DNA of 64,000 nt. Source: Pelagibacteraceae bacterium AG-426-E17. GTDB taxonomy: Bacteria; Pseudomonadota; Alphaproteobacteria; Pelagibacterales; Pelagibacteraceae. The translations under genes and the position numbers were made by a program. A model generated the notes under the pieces. The model made no database searches, was not told where the DNA came from, and saw only the letters and a program-made list of their open reading frames with translations. Location: assembly GCA_003210095.1 (NCBI GenBank), contig QCNP01000001.1:232001-296000 (forward strand). Reading direction: 5' to 3'. Below, one piece after another: positions 1-8,646 of the stretch (position 1 is the first letter of the stretch; the number at the start of each line of letters is the position of its first letter).

Positions 1-840
1 TTCACGTCTAAAAATTATTATTGAAGATAAGATTACTAACAACCCGCCAATTAATGATTTCAAAGATGGAACCTCACCCCATATTAAATAACCAAAAAAA
101 ATAGCAAAAACTAATCCTAAATATTTTAATGGAGTAACCAAAGATACCTCCGAAAATTTATAAGATTGGCTAAGCCATAGGTTTGCAATACCACCAAACA
201 AACCAACTAGAGATAAAACAAAAAAATCAATAAAGGAGGGTATTTTCCAACCATAAGGTAAAGTACATAACCCAGCAATTGTGATTGCAATTGAAAAATT
301 TAATGAAATTAACCAAACTGGTTCAGTTGAGGAAAGCTGTCTTATTGCAATAGCAACATATGAAAGACCAATACAAAAAATTATTGGGAAGATATAATAA
401 ATATTTAAACTTTCAAAACCTGGCTCTGTAATAATTAGAATACCCACAAATCCAATTACTACAGCGAGCCATCTATAAATACCAACCCTCTCACTTAAAA
501 AAAATATTGAAAAAATAGTTGTAAATATAGGTGCAGCAAATGATATGCTAACTACGGTAGCTAAAGGTAAATTTCTTAGTGCAATAAATATTGCCACCAT
601 TGCTATAAGACCTATGAAGCACCTTAAAAAATGTAAAAACGCTCTTTTTGTTTGATAAAAATCATTTATTCTATTTTTAGGTATTACAAATAAATAAAAT
701 ACTATACCAAAAAAACCTCTAAAAAAAACAACTTGTCCAAGTGGGTAATCTGCAGTCCATTTTATTATTAAATCCATCAGTGAAAAAGCGCACACTGATA
801 GAAACATGTACAAAAAACCTAATTGATTTTTACTGAGCAT
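1..840 (-). CDS. DMT-family permease (EamA domains), 3' end outside window
   Basis: Reading leftwards from the ATG at 840, an open frame runs to base 1 with no stop: 280 codons, beginning MLSKNQLGFLYMFLSVCAF and still open in a final hydrophobic helix (ILSSIIIF followed by Arg-Arg-Glu). The translation is a chain of about ten hydrophobic segments in two similar halves, the pattern of EamA/RhaT drug/metabolite transporters of the inner membrane. The helix around LPLATVVSISFAAPIFTTIF, followed by SERVGIYRW, is typical of the first EamA repeat. At 280 codons it is nearly full length for the family (about 290-300). The substrate cannot be read from sequence; exporters of amino acids or metabolites are common in this family. 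It is divergent from msrA across a 44-base gap. Confidence 0.88.
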   Translation of the reverse strand, partial: MLSKNQLGFLYMFLSVCAFSLMDLIIKWTADYPLGQVVFFRGFFGIVFYLFVIPKNRINDFYQTKRAFLHFLRCFIGLIAMVAIFIALRNLPLATVVSISFAAPIFTTIFSIFFLSERVGIYRWLAVVIGFVGILIITEPGFESLNIYYIFPIIFCIGLSYVAIAIRQLSSTEPVWLISLNFSIAITIAGLCTLPYGWKIPSFIDFFVLSLVGLFGGIANLWLSQSYKFSEVSLVTPLKYLGLVFAIFFGYLIWGEVPSLKSLIGGLLVILSSIIIFRRE

Positions 841-884
841 ATGATTAACTCAATACACTATTAGATACTTTAATTTAATAATCA

Positions 885-1331
885 ATGGAAATAGCAATCT
901 TAGGTTTGGGATGTTTTTGGGGACCAGAGAGAAAATTTGGTGAAATAGATGGTATAACTAATACTGAAGTAGGATACTGCGGCGGAAAAAATAAAAATAC
1001 AAATTATCAAGAAGTTTGCACTGGTACAACTGGACATGCTGAAGTAGTAAAAATTGAATTTGATGAAAATATCATTTCATACGAAAAAATAATAAATCTA
1101 TTTTTTGATTTTCATGATCCAACAACTCTTGACCGACAAGGTCCAGATATAGGAACCCAGTATAGAAGTGAAATTTTTTATTTAAATGATATCCAAAAAA
1201 AAGTAGCTGGAAAAGTGTTAGATGAGAGAAATTTAGATTTTAAAGGTAGGATCGTTACAAAAATAACTGAAGTTTTAAATTACTGTAAGGCTGAGGAATA
1301 TCATCAAAAATATCTTATGAAAAATCTATGA
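885..1331 (+). CDS. msrA: Peptide-methionine (S)-S-oxide reductase MsrA
   Basis: A 148-residue cytosolic repair enzyme that reduces methionine S-sulfoxide in proteins. The active-site signature GCFWGPE has the nucleophilic Cys at residue 10, followed by the MsrA-typical GYCGG, GHAEVV, FHDPTT and GPDIGTQYRSEIFY motifs and the late AEEYHQKYL block. It is short for the family: the N-terminus starts almost at the active-site strand and there is no long C-terminal tail. No strong ribosome-binding site precedes the ATG. The stop overlaps the start of the next gene (ATGA at 1328-1331), so it heads a four-gene operon with a sulfurtransferase and an RND efflux pair. Confidence 0.95.
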   Translation: MEIAILGLGCFWGPERKFGEIDGITNTEVGYCGGKNKNTNYQEVCTGTTGHAEVVKIEFDENIISYEKIINLFFDFHDPTTLDRQGPDIGTQYRSEIFYLNDIQKKVAGKVLDERNLDFKGRIVTKITEVLNYCKAEEYHQKYLMKNL

Positions 1332-2152
1332 GTTTAATTTCAACAGACTTTGCAGAAAAAAATTTAAAAGAATTTAAAATTATTGATGCTTCATGGCATT
1401 TACCAAATGAAAATAGGGATCCTTATTTAGAATATAAGGTGAGTCATATTCCTAACTCAGTTTTTTTTGACCTAGACAACACATCTGAAAAAAATACTGA
1501 TCTCCCTCACATGTTACCCTCTGAGGATCAATGGAGCAAAAGTATTTCCAATTTGGGCATTTCCAACAATGAAAAAATTCTTATATACGATAACTCAAGA
1601 TTATATTCAGCTTGCAGATGCTGGTTTTCTTTATTGTATTTTGGGCATGATATTGAAAAATTATATATTTTAAATGGAGGATTGAAAAAATGGAAACAAG
1701 AGAATAAAGCTTTAACTAATGAGAAAACCAATATCGTAACTTCAAATTACAAAGCAATTAAAAAAGATAATTATGTTTTTAATATGAGCCAAATAAATGA
1801 AAATATTGATTCAAATAATTTTGTAGTAGTTGATGCAAGAAGCCTCAAAAGATTTAATGGAGAAATAGATGAGCCTAGAAAAGGATTAAGAAGAGGAAGT
1901 ATCAAAAACTCTTTATGTTTGCCTTATGGAGAATGTATAAATCAAATTACAAACGAATTAAAAACCAAAGACGAACTTAAGTTAATTTTTGAAAAAATAA
2001 TAAAAACAAAGAACAATAATAAATTTGTTTTTACTTGCGGATCAGGTGTCACTGCTTCAGTGCTAGCATATGCTTATAAGATAGTAAATAAAGACTACCA
2101 GCCAATTATTTATGATGGATCTTGGAGTGAATATGGTAGGTATTCACCATGA
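1328..2152 (+). CDS. sseA: Sulfurtransferase, tandem rhodanese (3-mercaptopyruvate/thiosulfate type)
   Basis: A 274-residue protein with two rhodanese domains: an inactive N-terminal one (IDASWHLP, then HIPNSVFFDLD) and a catalytic C-terminal one (VVDARSLKRFNGE to the end). The active-site loop is CGSGVTAS with Cys237. CG[ST]GVTA is the loop usual for 3-mercaptopyruvate sulfurtransferase rather than thiosulfate-specific rhodanese, so transfer of sulfane sulfur from mercaptopyruvate is the best guess. It overlaps msrA upstream and the adaptor gene downstream by 4 bases each (ATGA), implying translational coupling. The choice between mercaptopyruvate and thiosulfate as donor is inference. Confidence 0.9.
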   Translation: MSLISTDFAEKNLKEFKIIDASWHLPNENRDPYLEYKVSHIPNSVFFDLDNTSEKNTDLPHMLPSEDQWSKSISNLGISNNEKILIYDNSRLYSACRCWFSLLYFGHDIEKLYILNGGLKKWKQENKALTNEKTNIVTSNYKAIKKDNYVFNMSQINENIDSNNFVVVDARSLKRFNGEIDEPRKGLRRGSIKNSLCLPYGECINQITNELKTKDELKLIFEKIIKTKNNNKFVFTCGSGVTASVLAYAYKIVNKDYQPIIYDGSWSEYGRYSP

Positions 2153-3012
2153 TTAAATCGAAAAAAATTCAATTTTTTTTAATAGTTTTATTAATTATTA
2201 TTATTTCAGTAATTGTTGGTAGGCATTTTGTTACTAAACACTTTGTAAAGAAATTTTCTAAAATGCCACCACCAGGTGTAATAGTTAACGCTGTAAGCAA
2301 GTCCACATTTTATGAAAGTATAGAAACTTTTGGAACCGCATTATCTCTTAAAAATAAAAATTATAGAATTAAAAAAAGTGAAATATTAAACGAAAACATA
2401 ATTATAGGTAAGGTTGTTGAAGAGGGAGAGGTTATTTTTGAAACTTCAGATAAAAAAATTGTCGCGCCTTTTAAAGGTATTTTAGGAAAAAGAGAAATAG
2501 CACAAGGAGTTTTGGGAACTGAGTCTTTTATATTAACTTTGGATGATACAACATCAATATTGCTAAATATTAAAGTTCCTGAAATATATTTAAACATATT
2601 AAAACCTGGGCTTTCAGCTGAAGTTAAATCAGATTCGTTTGAAAAAAAATTTTACGGTACTATAGAGTCTGTCAGTTCAAGGGTAGACCCCAGTACAAGA
2701 TCTGTACTTGCAAGTATAATTGTTGAAAATAAAGACTTAAATTTAATTCCAGGTATGCTTTTAGATATAAAAATTATTTACGATAAGAAAGAACAACTAG
2801 GAATTCCTGAAAATTCACTTTTAATTCAAGGTGAAACTGCTTTTGTCTACAAAGTTCTAGAAGATAATACGGTCAGTAAGATCAAAGTGAAAATTGGAAA
2901 GAGAAACTTTGGTAAAGTTTCGATAATTGATGGATTGTCTTTAGGAGATAAAATAGTTACCGAAGGAATATCAAAGGTAAGAGACAAAATTAAAATAAAA
3001 ATTTTAAATTAA
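2149..3012 (+). CDS. RND efflux periplasmic adaptor (membrane fusion protein, HlyD family)
   Basis: A 287-residue protein with an N-terminal membrane anchor (about residues 6-24, hydrophobic, after Lys-rich start) and a periplasmic body. The body has a barrel-sandwich (lipoyl-like) half reading GKVVEEGEVIFE and APFKGILGKREIAQG, a beta-barrel (GLSAEVKSD..FYGTIESVSSRVDPSTRSVLA) and a membrane-proximal domain ending GLSLGDKIVTEGISKVRDKIKIK. The SRVDPSTRSV block is characteristic of adaptors for AcrB/MdtC-like pumps. It is shorter than typical adaptors (about 350-400), with no room for a long alpha-hairpin between the two lipoyl halves. The pump gene follows after one base. No outer-membrane channel (TolC-like) gene is in the window. 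Confidence 0.9.
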   Translation: MIKSKKIQFFLIVLLIIIISVIVGRHFVTKHFVKKFSKMPPPGVIVNAVSKSTFYESIETFGTALSLKNKNYRIKKSEILNENIIIGKVVEEGEVIFETSDKKIVAPFKGILGKREIAQGVLGTESFILTLDDTTSILLNIKVPEIYLNILKPGLSAEVKSDSFEKKFYGTIESVSSRVDPSTRSVLASIIVENKDLNLIPGMLLDIKIIYDKKEQLGIPENSLLIQGETAFVYKVLEDNTVSKIKVKIGKRNFGKVSIIDGLSLGDKIVTEGISKVRDKIKIKILN

Positions 3013-3013
3013 A

Positions 3014-6000
3014 ATGTTTCTAACTGATTTATCTATTAAAAGACCTGTCATTGCCTCAGTGATGAGTTTGGTATTAGTAATATTTGGAAGTCTAGTTTTC
3101 TTTGATATCCCTACTAATGAAATTCCAGATATTGATAGACCAGTAGTATCGATACAAACAGATTATAAAGGCGCGTCTGCAAATGTTGTTGATAAACAAA
3201 TTACTCAAAAAATTGAGGACTTTGTAGGAGGTACTGCTGGATTAGTCTCAATAGAGTCAATGAGTGAAGATGAAAGGTCAAGAATTGATCTGACATTCAA
3301 AGATAATCTTGATATTGATGATGTGGCAAATGACGTGAGAAGTTCTATAGCAAGAGTATTAGATAATTTACCTACTGAGTCAGATGCACCTGAAATATTC
3401 AAACAATCAGCTGGTTTTAGAACAACCATGTGGTTAAGTTTTAGTTCTGACTTTATGTCTGATCTTGAATTGACAGATTATGCGGATAGGTATTTAACCG
3501 ACTATTTTTCAACAGTTGAAGGTGTTGGAAGAGTGAGGTTGGGTGGAGAGAGGGAACTTTCTCTTAGGGTCTGGTTAGATCCACTTTCATTAGCAGCTAG
3601 AGATCTTACAACTCAAGATATAGAAAGTGTTCTTAGGCAGGAAAACGTAGAATTTCCTGCTGGAAAAATAGAATCTAAAGATATTGATTTAACAATTAAA
3701 CTCGAAAATGCATATGAATCACTTGAATCTTTTAAAAAATTGCCATTAAAAAAATCGATAGACGGATCTATTACTAAACTTGAAGATGTTGCTAGAATCG
3801 AATTCGGTCCAGTGTCAACAAGAACATTATTTAAAGGAAATGGTAGACAAGTAGTCGGTATAGGTATTTATCAAAACTCAGATGCAAACACTATTTCAGT
3901 AGCAAACAGAATTAAGAAAAAAATAAAACAAATTGAACCCAGTCTACCAGATGGAACAAAATTAGAAGTTTCTTTTGATAGGAGTAATTACATTTCTAGT
4001 GCAATTAAAGAGGTTTATAAAACACTTTTTGTAGCCTTAATACTTGTATCATTTATAATTTATTCTTTTTTGGGTAATTTTAGGTCATTGATAGTACCTC
4101 TTGTTGCTCTGCCCGTTTCACTAATTTCTACATTTCTGGCAATATATTTTTTCGATTTTTCAATAAATCTTTTCACATTAATGGCGCTAGTGCTTGCCAT
4201 TGGAATTGTAGTAGATGATGCCATAGTAATGTTAGAGAATATTGTAAGAAGAATTGAGCTTGGAGAGTCACCATTAGTTGCGGCTTACAAAGGCTCGAAA
4301 CAAGTTTCATTTGCAATTATTGCAACAACATTAGTACTTGTAGCCGTTTTTATTCCTCTAATTTTTGTTAAGGGATTATCAAGTGTTCTTTATATGGAAA
4401 CTGCCGTTACCTTAAGCTTTGCAGTGATAATTTCTAGTTTTGTGGCTTTATCCCTAAGCCCTATGCTAGCAAGTAAGGTCCTAGGGCAAAATGATAAAAA
4501 AAACAAATTAACTTATAGTTTCGAAAAAAAACTGAAAGACTTTAAAATATTTTATAAGAACTCGCTTTCATACTGGATCGATAAGAAAAAGACAGTTATA
4601 TTTTTTTTGTTTTCTGTTTTAATATTAACGATAGCAGCATTTCTTTATGCTCCAAAACAACTAATTCCAAAAGAAGATAGGGGAGCTTTTTTTGTAATTG
4701 TAAAAGCACCACAAAGTTCTGGCTTTGATTTTACATCAAACAAAGCTCAAGAAATTGAAGGATTTCTCCTCCCTAAAATTGGCAAAGGTGAGTACAGAAG
4801 AGTGATATTAAGAGTACCTGGGTTTGGAAAAAGTAGTAAACAAGTAAACTCTGCCTTCATAATCGCTTTACTAGAGAGTTGGGAAAAAAGAGACAGGAGT
4901 GGTCAAAAAATTATGATGGAGTCTTTTAAAGAAATTTCTAAAGTGCCCGGAGTTTTAGCTTTTCCAATAATGCCACAAGGAATTAGAAGTGGTGGTGTAG
5001 AAAAACCTATTCAATTTGTAATACAAGGAAATACATATGAGGAATTAATAAAGTGGAAAGAAATAATAAAGTTAGAGGCAAGAAAAAATAAAAATCTGGC
5101 AAATATTGAGGATGATTTTGAACTTAATAAACCAATTTTAAATGTAAAAATAGATCAAGAAAAAACCTCTGATTTAGGTATCTCGACTGTTGAGATTGGA
5201 AAAACTATTGAAACAATTTTTGGTTCAAAGAATGTTACTAACTTTACTAAAGATGGAAAAGAGTATTCTATAATATTACAAGGTGATATATCAAATAGAA
5301 ATGAGCCATCTAGTTTAAATAAAGTTTATGTTAGATCAAAAAATACCAATAAGCTTATTTCTCTATCTAATTTAGTCACAATTGATGAGGAAGGTACTTC
5401 TCCATTTTTATCAAGATATAACAGACAAAAAGCTGTAACAATATCTGCGAATATTATAGGCGATTATACATTGGTATCAGCACTTAATTTTTTGGAAGAT
5501 GTGGTGAAGAAAAATACACCAGAGGCCAGGGTTGAATTCAAGGGTGAAAGTGAGCAAATAAAGGAAATTAGTTATCAAATATATTTAATATTTGTTTTAG
5601 CATTAATAACTGCTTATTTAGTAATGGCTGCCCAGTTTGAAAGCTTCAAACATCCACTAACTATTATGTTAACAGTTCCACTAGCTATTCTAGGTGGTTT
5701 AGTCGGTATATTACTAGTGGGAAGCTCAATAAATGTTTATAGTCAAATAGCGTTAATCATTCTTATAGGTCTAGCCACAAAAAATGGGATTTTGATTGTC
5801 GAATTCGCAAATCAATTAAGAGCTGAGGGTAAAAATATTAAAACAGCTGTTATGGAGTCAGCTAGTATTAGGTTAAGACCAATACTAATGACATCATCCT
5901 CTACTATATTTGGAGTTTTACCATTAATAATTAGCAGCGGTCCTGGCGAGGCAAGTAGATTAACTGTTGGTATAACGATATTTGCAGGTATGTTTTTTTC

Positions 6001-6106
6001 AACATTTTTTACCTTGTATGTGATACCAGTAATTTATTTGATAATTGGAAAAAATACTAAAAGTATTAACTATATTGAGGAAAAATTAAATAAAGAGTTA
6101 AATTAA
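3014..6106 (+). CDS. RND family efflux pump, inner-membrane transporter (AcrB/MdtB-like)
   Basis: A 1030-residue proton-driven transporter with the RND layout: TM1 near residues 10-30 (after SIKRPVIASVM), a large periplasmic loop, TM2-6, a second helix and loop, and TM8-12. The proton-relay residues are present: Asp401-Asp402 in GIVVDDAIVMLENI and Lys923 in LATKNGILIVEFANQ, matching Asp407/Asp408/Lys940 of AcrB. Other family blocks include IPTNEIPDIDRPVVSI, AAQFESFKHPLTIMLTVPLA and RLRPILMTSSSTIFG. It belongs with the adaptor encoded one base upstream. Export of hydrophobic compounds or lipids is possible, but the substrate is unknown. Its TAA stop and the opposite-strand stop of the next gene share the palindrome TTAA. 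Confidence 0.95.
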   Translation: MFLTDLSIKRPVIASVMSLVLVIFGSLVFFDIPTNEIPDIDRPVVSIQTDYKGASANVVDKQITQKIEDFVGGTAGLVSIESMSEDERSRIDLTFKDNLDIDDVANDVRSSIARVLDNLPTESDAPEIFKQSAGFRTTMWLSFSSDFMSDLELTDYADRYLTDYFSTVEGVGRVRLGGERELSLRVWLDPLSLAARDLTTQDIESVLRQENVEFPAGKIESKDIDLTIKLENAYESLESFKKLPLKKSIDGSITKLEDVARIEFGPVSTRTLFKGNGRQVVGIGIYQNSDANTISVANRIKKKIKQIEPSLPDGTKLEVSFDRSNYISSAIKEVYKTLFVALILVSFIIYSFLGNFRSLIVPLVALPVSLISTFLAIYFFDFSINLFTLMALVLAIGIVVDDAIVMLENIVRRIELGESPLVAAYKGSKQVSFAIIATTLVLVAVFIPLIFVKGLSSVLYMETAVTLSFAVIISSFVALSLSPMLASKVLGQNDKKNKLTYSFEKKLKDFKIFYKNSLSYWIDKKKTVIFFLFSVLILTIAAFLYAPKQLIPKEDRGAFFVIVKAPQSSGFDFTSNKAQEIEGFLLPKIGKGEYRRVILRVPGFGKSSKQVNSAFIIALLESWEKRDRSGQKIMMESFKEISKVPGVLAFPIMPQGIRSGGVEKPIQFVIQGNTYEELIKWKEIIKLEARKNKNLANIEDDFELNKPILNVKIDQEKTSDLGISTVEIGKTIETIFGSKNVTNFTKDGKEYSIILQGDISNRNEPSSLNKVYVRSKNTNKLISLSNLVTIDEEGTSPFLSRYNRQKAVTISANIIGDYTLVSALNFLEDVVKKNTPEARVEFKGESEQIKEISYQIYLIFVLALITAYLVMAAQFESFKHPLTIMLTVPLAILGGLVGILLVGSSINVYSQIALIILIGLATKNGILIVEFANQLRAEGKNIKTAVMESASIRLRPILMTSSSTIFGVLPLIISSGPGEASRLTVGITIFAGMFFSTFFTLYVIPVIYLIIGKNTKSINYIEEKLNKELN

Positions 6107-6699
6107 TAAATTACAAATTTCTTTCGACTTAATTTTTTTTTACACTTCGTTAATTGTTTTTTATATATTTCAGAATAACCTTTTACTTTTTTAGCTAAAT
6201 TAATGACCTTTTTATTTCTTTTATAGTGTTTATAATTGCCCCACCCTTCATGATAAGCAATATATTGTCTAAAGGGATCTTCTTTTGAAATTTTTAATAA
6301 TTTTGAGGACTTGCTTGTATACCAGCCAATAAAATCTACACTATCTTTAAACCTATTTCTAATTGCTAGCGGATTGTTTGTTTCTTTTTTGTATTGCTTC
6401 CAGGTACCCTTGACTGCTTGAGAATACCCAAAAGAAGATGAAGGTCTTTTATAAGGAATTATTTTAAAAATCTTATTTCTCTCGGGTTTAGCAAGCCAAT
6501 CGAAATCAGACTCCATTTTAATTATTGCTAATTGTATATAAATTGGTGTACCCCATTTTTGCTCTGTTTTTTTTGAATGCTTATACCATAAATATCTTTC
6601 GGAAAATATTGAACAGCCATCAGATGTATTTTTTGGTATCGATGAGCAACTTATTAAAAAAAAGAAAAAAATTATCCAAGTTTTTTTAATATGTATCAC
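6103..6699 (-). CDS. Lysozyme-like (SLT-type) lipoprotein, putative lytic transglycosylase
   Basis: A 198-residue exported protein. The N-terminus (MIHIKKTWIIFFFFLISCSS) is a lipoprotein signal with lipobox LISC, so Cys18 should be lipidated. The body resembles the goose-lysozyme/SLT fold: an IIKMESDFDW segment offers the catalytic Glu, SSFGYSQAVKGTWKQYKK matches the central GYSQ/GLMQ block, and YIAYHEGWGNY the later conserved block. It probably cleaves peptidoglycan glycan strands at the outer membrane. The Lys/Arg-rich tail is unusual. It lies downstream of a secreted nuclease gene (14-base gap) on the same strand. The fold is fairly clear; activity is inferred. Confidence 0.75.
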   Translation of the reverse strand: MIHIKKTWIIFFFFLISCSSIPKNTSDGCSIFSERYLWYKHSKKTEQKWGTPIYIQLAIIKMESDFDWLAKPERNKIFKIIPYKRPSSSFGYSQAVKGTWKQYKKETNNPLAIRNRFKDSVDFIGWYTSKSSKLLKISKEDPFRQYIAYHEGWGNYKHYKRNKKVINLAKKVKGYSEIYKKQLTKCKKKLSRKKFVIY

Positions 6700-6713
6700 T
6701 TCAGAATTATAAT

Positions 6714-7232
6714 TTATTTATTTTTTTTTCTCCATTCCCATGGTTTATCAAATTGACCTTTCCACAGTCCCAATTTTTCTCTCTTAGCTTGTATTTCGGA
6801 ACTAATATATTTTCTCGAATACTTGGTATAATTTAATGCTAACCCATTTTTAACCATCCAATTGTTTAAATCAATTTTTTTTTTGTAACAAATTGCAATT
6901 AATCTTTTATAGCGATCATACTTTTCACCTTTACATTTTATTTTATTTTTTGAAATAATTTTATCTAATCTTTCTTTTGCTACTAAGCCACATTTGTATT
7001 TTTTATTTAAAGTAACAAAATTAAATTGGATCCAAGGTTTCCTGCAATGCTGTTTAAGTTCAGGTGCATCTATTCCTAATAATCGGATTTTTTTTTTATC
7101 TACAATTATTGTATCGCCATCAATAACTTTTGCGAATCCCTCTACCTCAAATGCATGAATAGGTTTTGCAATTAAAAAAAAGAGGGTAATCAAACTATAA
7201 AAAATCTTTTTTTGCAATTTGAAGCAGTTCAT
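6714..7232 (-). CDS. Secreted thermonuclease-like protein (SNase family)
   Basis: A 172-residue protein with a Sec signal peptide (Lys-rich start, hydrophobic FYSLITLFFLIAKP, probable cleavage after HA) and one staphylococcal nuclease (OB-fold) domain. The motif GFAKVIDGDTIIV carries the Ca-binding Asp, IRLLGIDAPE the catalytic Arg and Glu, and EKYDRYKRLIAICY the second catalytic Arg region. NNWMVKNGLALNY and the KLGLWKG..W close are typical of the family. It is probably a periplasmic or secreted nuclease giving access to phosphate or nucleosides. Its start lies inside the 3' end of the DUF1476 gene (38-base overlap); no later ATG leaves a complete signal peptide. Confidence 0.9.
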   Translation of the reverse strand: MNCFKLQKKIFYSLITLFFLIAKPIHAFEVEGFAKVIDGDTIIVDKKKIRLLGIDAPELKQHCRKPWIQFNFVTLNKKYKCGLVAKERLDKIISKNKIKCKGEKYDRYKRLIAICYKKKIDLNNWMVKNGLALNYTKYSRKYISSEIQAKREKLGLWKGQFDKPWEWRKKNK

Positions 7233-7503
7233 CTAATTTTTCTCTTACATTATTTTCTGAAATATTGTTATCTTTTAAATCTTGATATACTTTTTTTATT
7301 ATATCCTCGTCTCCTGGTTCACTAAAATCAGATTTTATTACTTCTAGTATATATTTTTCTTTTTCTTGATCTTTTTTTCCCAAAATTTCTGCAGCCCATT
7401 CACCTAAATATTTATTTCTTTTTGAATTTACTTTAAATTTAAGCTCTTCATCATGAGCAAATTTGTTTTCGAAATTTTTTTTTCTATCTTCGAATGAACT
7501 CAT
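7195..7503 (-). CDS. DUF1476 protein, F1-ATPase inhibitor zeta subunit
   Basis: A 102-residue, highly charged, all-helical protein. MSSFEDRKKNFENKFAHDEE followed by KFKVNSKRNKYLGEWAAEILG is the diagnostic N-terminus of alphaproteobacterial DUF1476. In Paracoccus this family (zeta) inserts its N-terminus into F1 and blocks ATP hydrolysis. The rest (SDFSEPGDEDIIKKVYQDL) is also standard. The F1 genes themselves (atpHAGDC) are about 36 kb away in this window, so it is not in the ATP synthase operon. It overlaps the VanZ-like gene upstream by 20 bases and the nuclease gene downstream. Function in this organism is by family transfer. Confidence 0.9.
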   Translation of the reverse strand: MSSFEDRKKNFENKFAHDEELKFKVNSKRNKYLGEWAAEILGKKDQEKEKYILEVIKSDFSEPGDEDIIKKVYQDLKDNNISENNVREKLDELLQIAKKDFL

Positions 7504-7885
7504 AAAATTTTATCAATATATAGCTGATTATAACACCTGTTACGTTGCCAATCAAATCCTCAAATTGAAAACTTCTATTCGGAATTATAATATGAGCTAG
7601 TTCTAGGATTATTGAGATAGAAAATAAATATAAAAACACGTAATTAAGTTTTTTTGATTTATTTGAATAACTTAAAACTGCAATAAATGATAAAATTAAA
7701 AATGTATAAAAATGATTAGATGATAAAAATAAAAAATCTTTTGTTAATTGAGGTTGTAATTTTAAACTTCCATATAGTATCCATCCAAGAATACTCCCAG
7801 GAAATAAATATAGAATTATTATAATAAAATTGGTAATTTTGAAAAATAAGTCTAAATATTTTCTAAATTTTGTTATTATAAACAT
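7484..7885 (-). CDS. Small VanZ-like membrane protein
   Basis: A 133-residue protein with four predicted membrane helices (about residues 17-35, 45-65, 75-95 and 108-128). The motif FPGSILGWILYGSLK, a mid-protein SNHFYTFLILSFIAVLSYS and a final IPNRSFQFEDLIGNVTGVIISYIL match the VanZ-like family, where the F.D...N..G block is conserved. The molecular function of chromosomal VanZ-like proteins is generally unknown. It is the first gene of a leftward run with DUF1476, the nuclease and the lysozyme-like lipoprotein, and divergent from gpmA (38-base gap). Confidence 0.75.
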   Translation of the reverse strand: MFIITKFRKYLDLFFKITNFIIIILYLFPGSILGWILYGSLKLQPQLTKDFLFLSSNHFYTFLILSFIAVLSYSNKSKKLNYVFLYLFSISIILELAHIIIPNRSFQFEDLIGNVTGVIISYILIKFYEFIRR

Positions 7886-7923
7886 TTATTTAATTGTAAT
7901 TTTAAGCTATCTAACATGTAAAA

Positions 7924-8646
7924 ATGGTACACCTTGTATTAATAAGACATGGACAGAGTGAATGGAATAGTCAAAATAAGTTTACTGGATGGGTTGATAT
8001 AGATTTATCTGATCAAGGTAAAAAAGAAGCAAAAATTGCTGGGGAACTCATTAATAGCGAGAATCTGAAATTTGATTACTATTTTTCCTCCTTTCAAAAA
8101 AGAGCTATAAATACTTTAAAGTTAATCCAAGAAACTACAAGAATTGAAAATCTAAAATTTGAAGAAGCCTGGCAACTAAATGAAAGGCATTACGGAGCTT
8201 TAACTGGCCTAAATAAAGAAGAAATGAAAAAAAAGCTAGGAGAAAAAAAAGTATATGATTTTAGGAGATCATGGAGTTTAAAGCCAGAAAATTTAGATAA
8301 AAATAATGCATATCATCCATTGAATATAGAAAAATACAAAAATATTCCAAAAAAAAATATTCCTGACTCCGAATCTTTGGAAGACACATATAATCGTGTT
8401 ATCCCTTATTTTGAAAGTAAAATATTAAAACTACTAAAATTAAAAAAAAAAATATTGGTTGCTGCACATGGGAATTCTATTAGAGCTTTATGTAAGTATT
8501 TGTTTAAAATAAGTAATGAAGATATTTCAAATTTGGAAATACCTACTGGCAACCCCTTGGTTATAAATTTTGATAAAAGCTTAAACGTAATTGAAGCAAG
8601 GTATCTTGATGTAACAAGAGCTAAAAAATTATTGTTTACTAATTAA
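7924..8646 (+). CDS. gpmA: 2,3-bisphosphoglycerate-dependent phosphoglycerate mutase
   Basis: A 240-residue glycolytic/gluconeogenic enzyme interconverting 3- and 2-phosphoglycerate. LIRHGQSEWN gives the phospho-accepting His (residue 8), followed by FTGWVDIDLS, the LNERHYGALTG active-site block with its Glu, the insert RRSW.LKPENL typical of dPGM rather than general histidine phosphatases, and VAAHGNSIRALCKYL with the second His. It is a single-gene unit between two divergent or convergent leftward runs. An 11-base A homopolymer at about 8452-8462 encodes LKKKILV. Its last 18 bases overlap the 3' end of the opposite-strand murU gene. Confidence 0.95.
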   Translation: MVHLVLIRHGQSEWNSQNKFTGWVDIDLSDQGKKEAKIAGELINSENLKFDYYFSSFQKRAINTLKLIQETTRIENLKFEEAWQLNERHYGALTGLNKEEMKKKLGEKKVYDFRRSWSLKPENLDKNNAYHPLNIEKYKNIPKKNIPDSESLEDTYNRVIPYFESKILKLLKLKKKILVAAHGNSIRALCKYLFKISNEDISNLEIPTGNPLVINFDKSLNVIEARYLDVTRAKKLLFTN

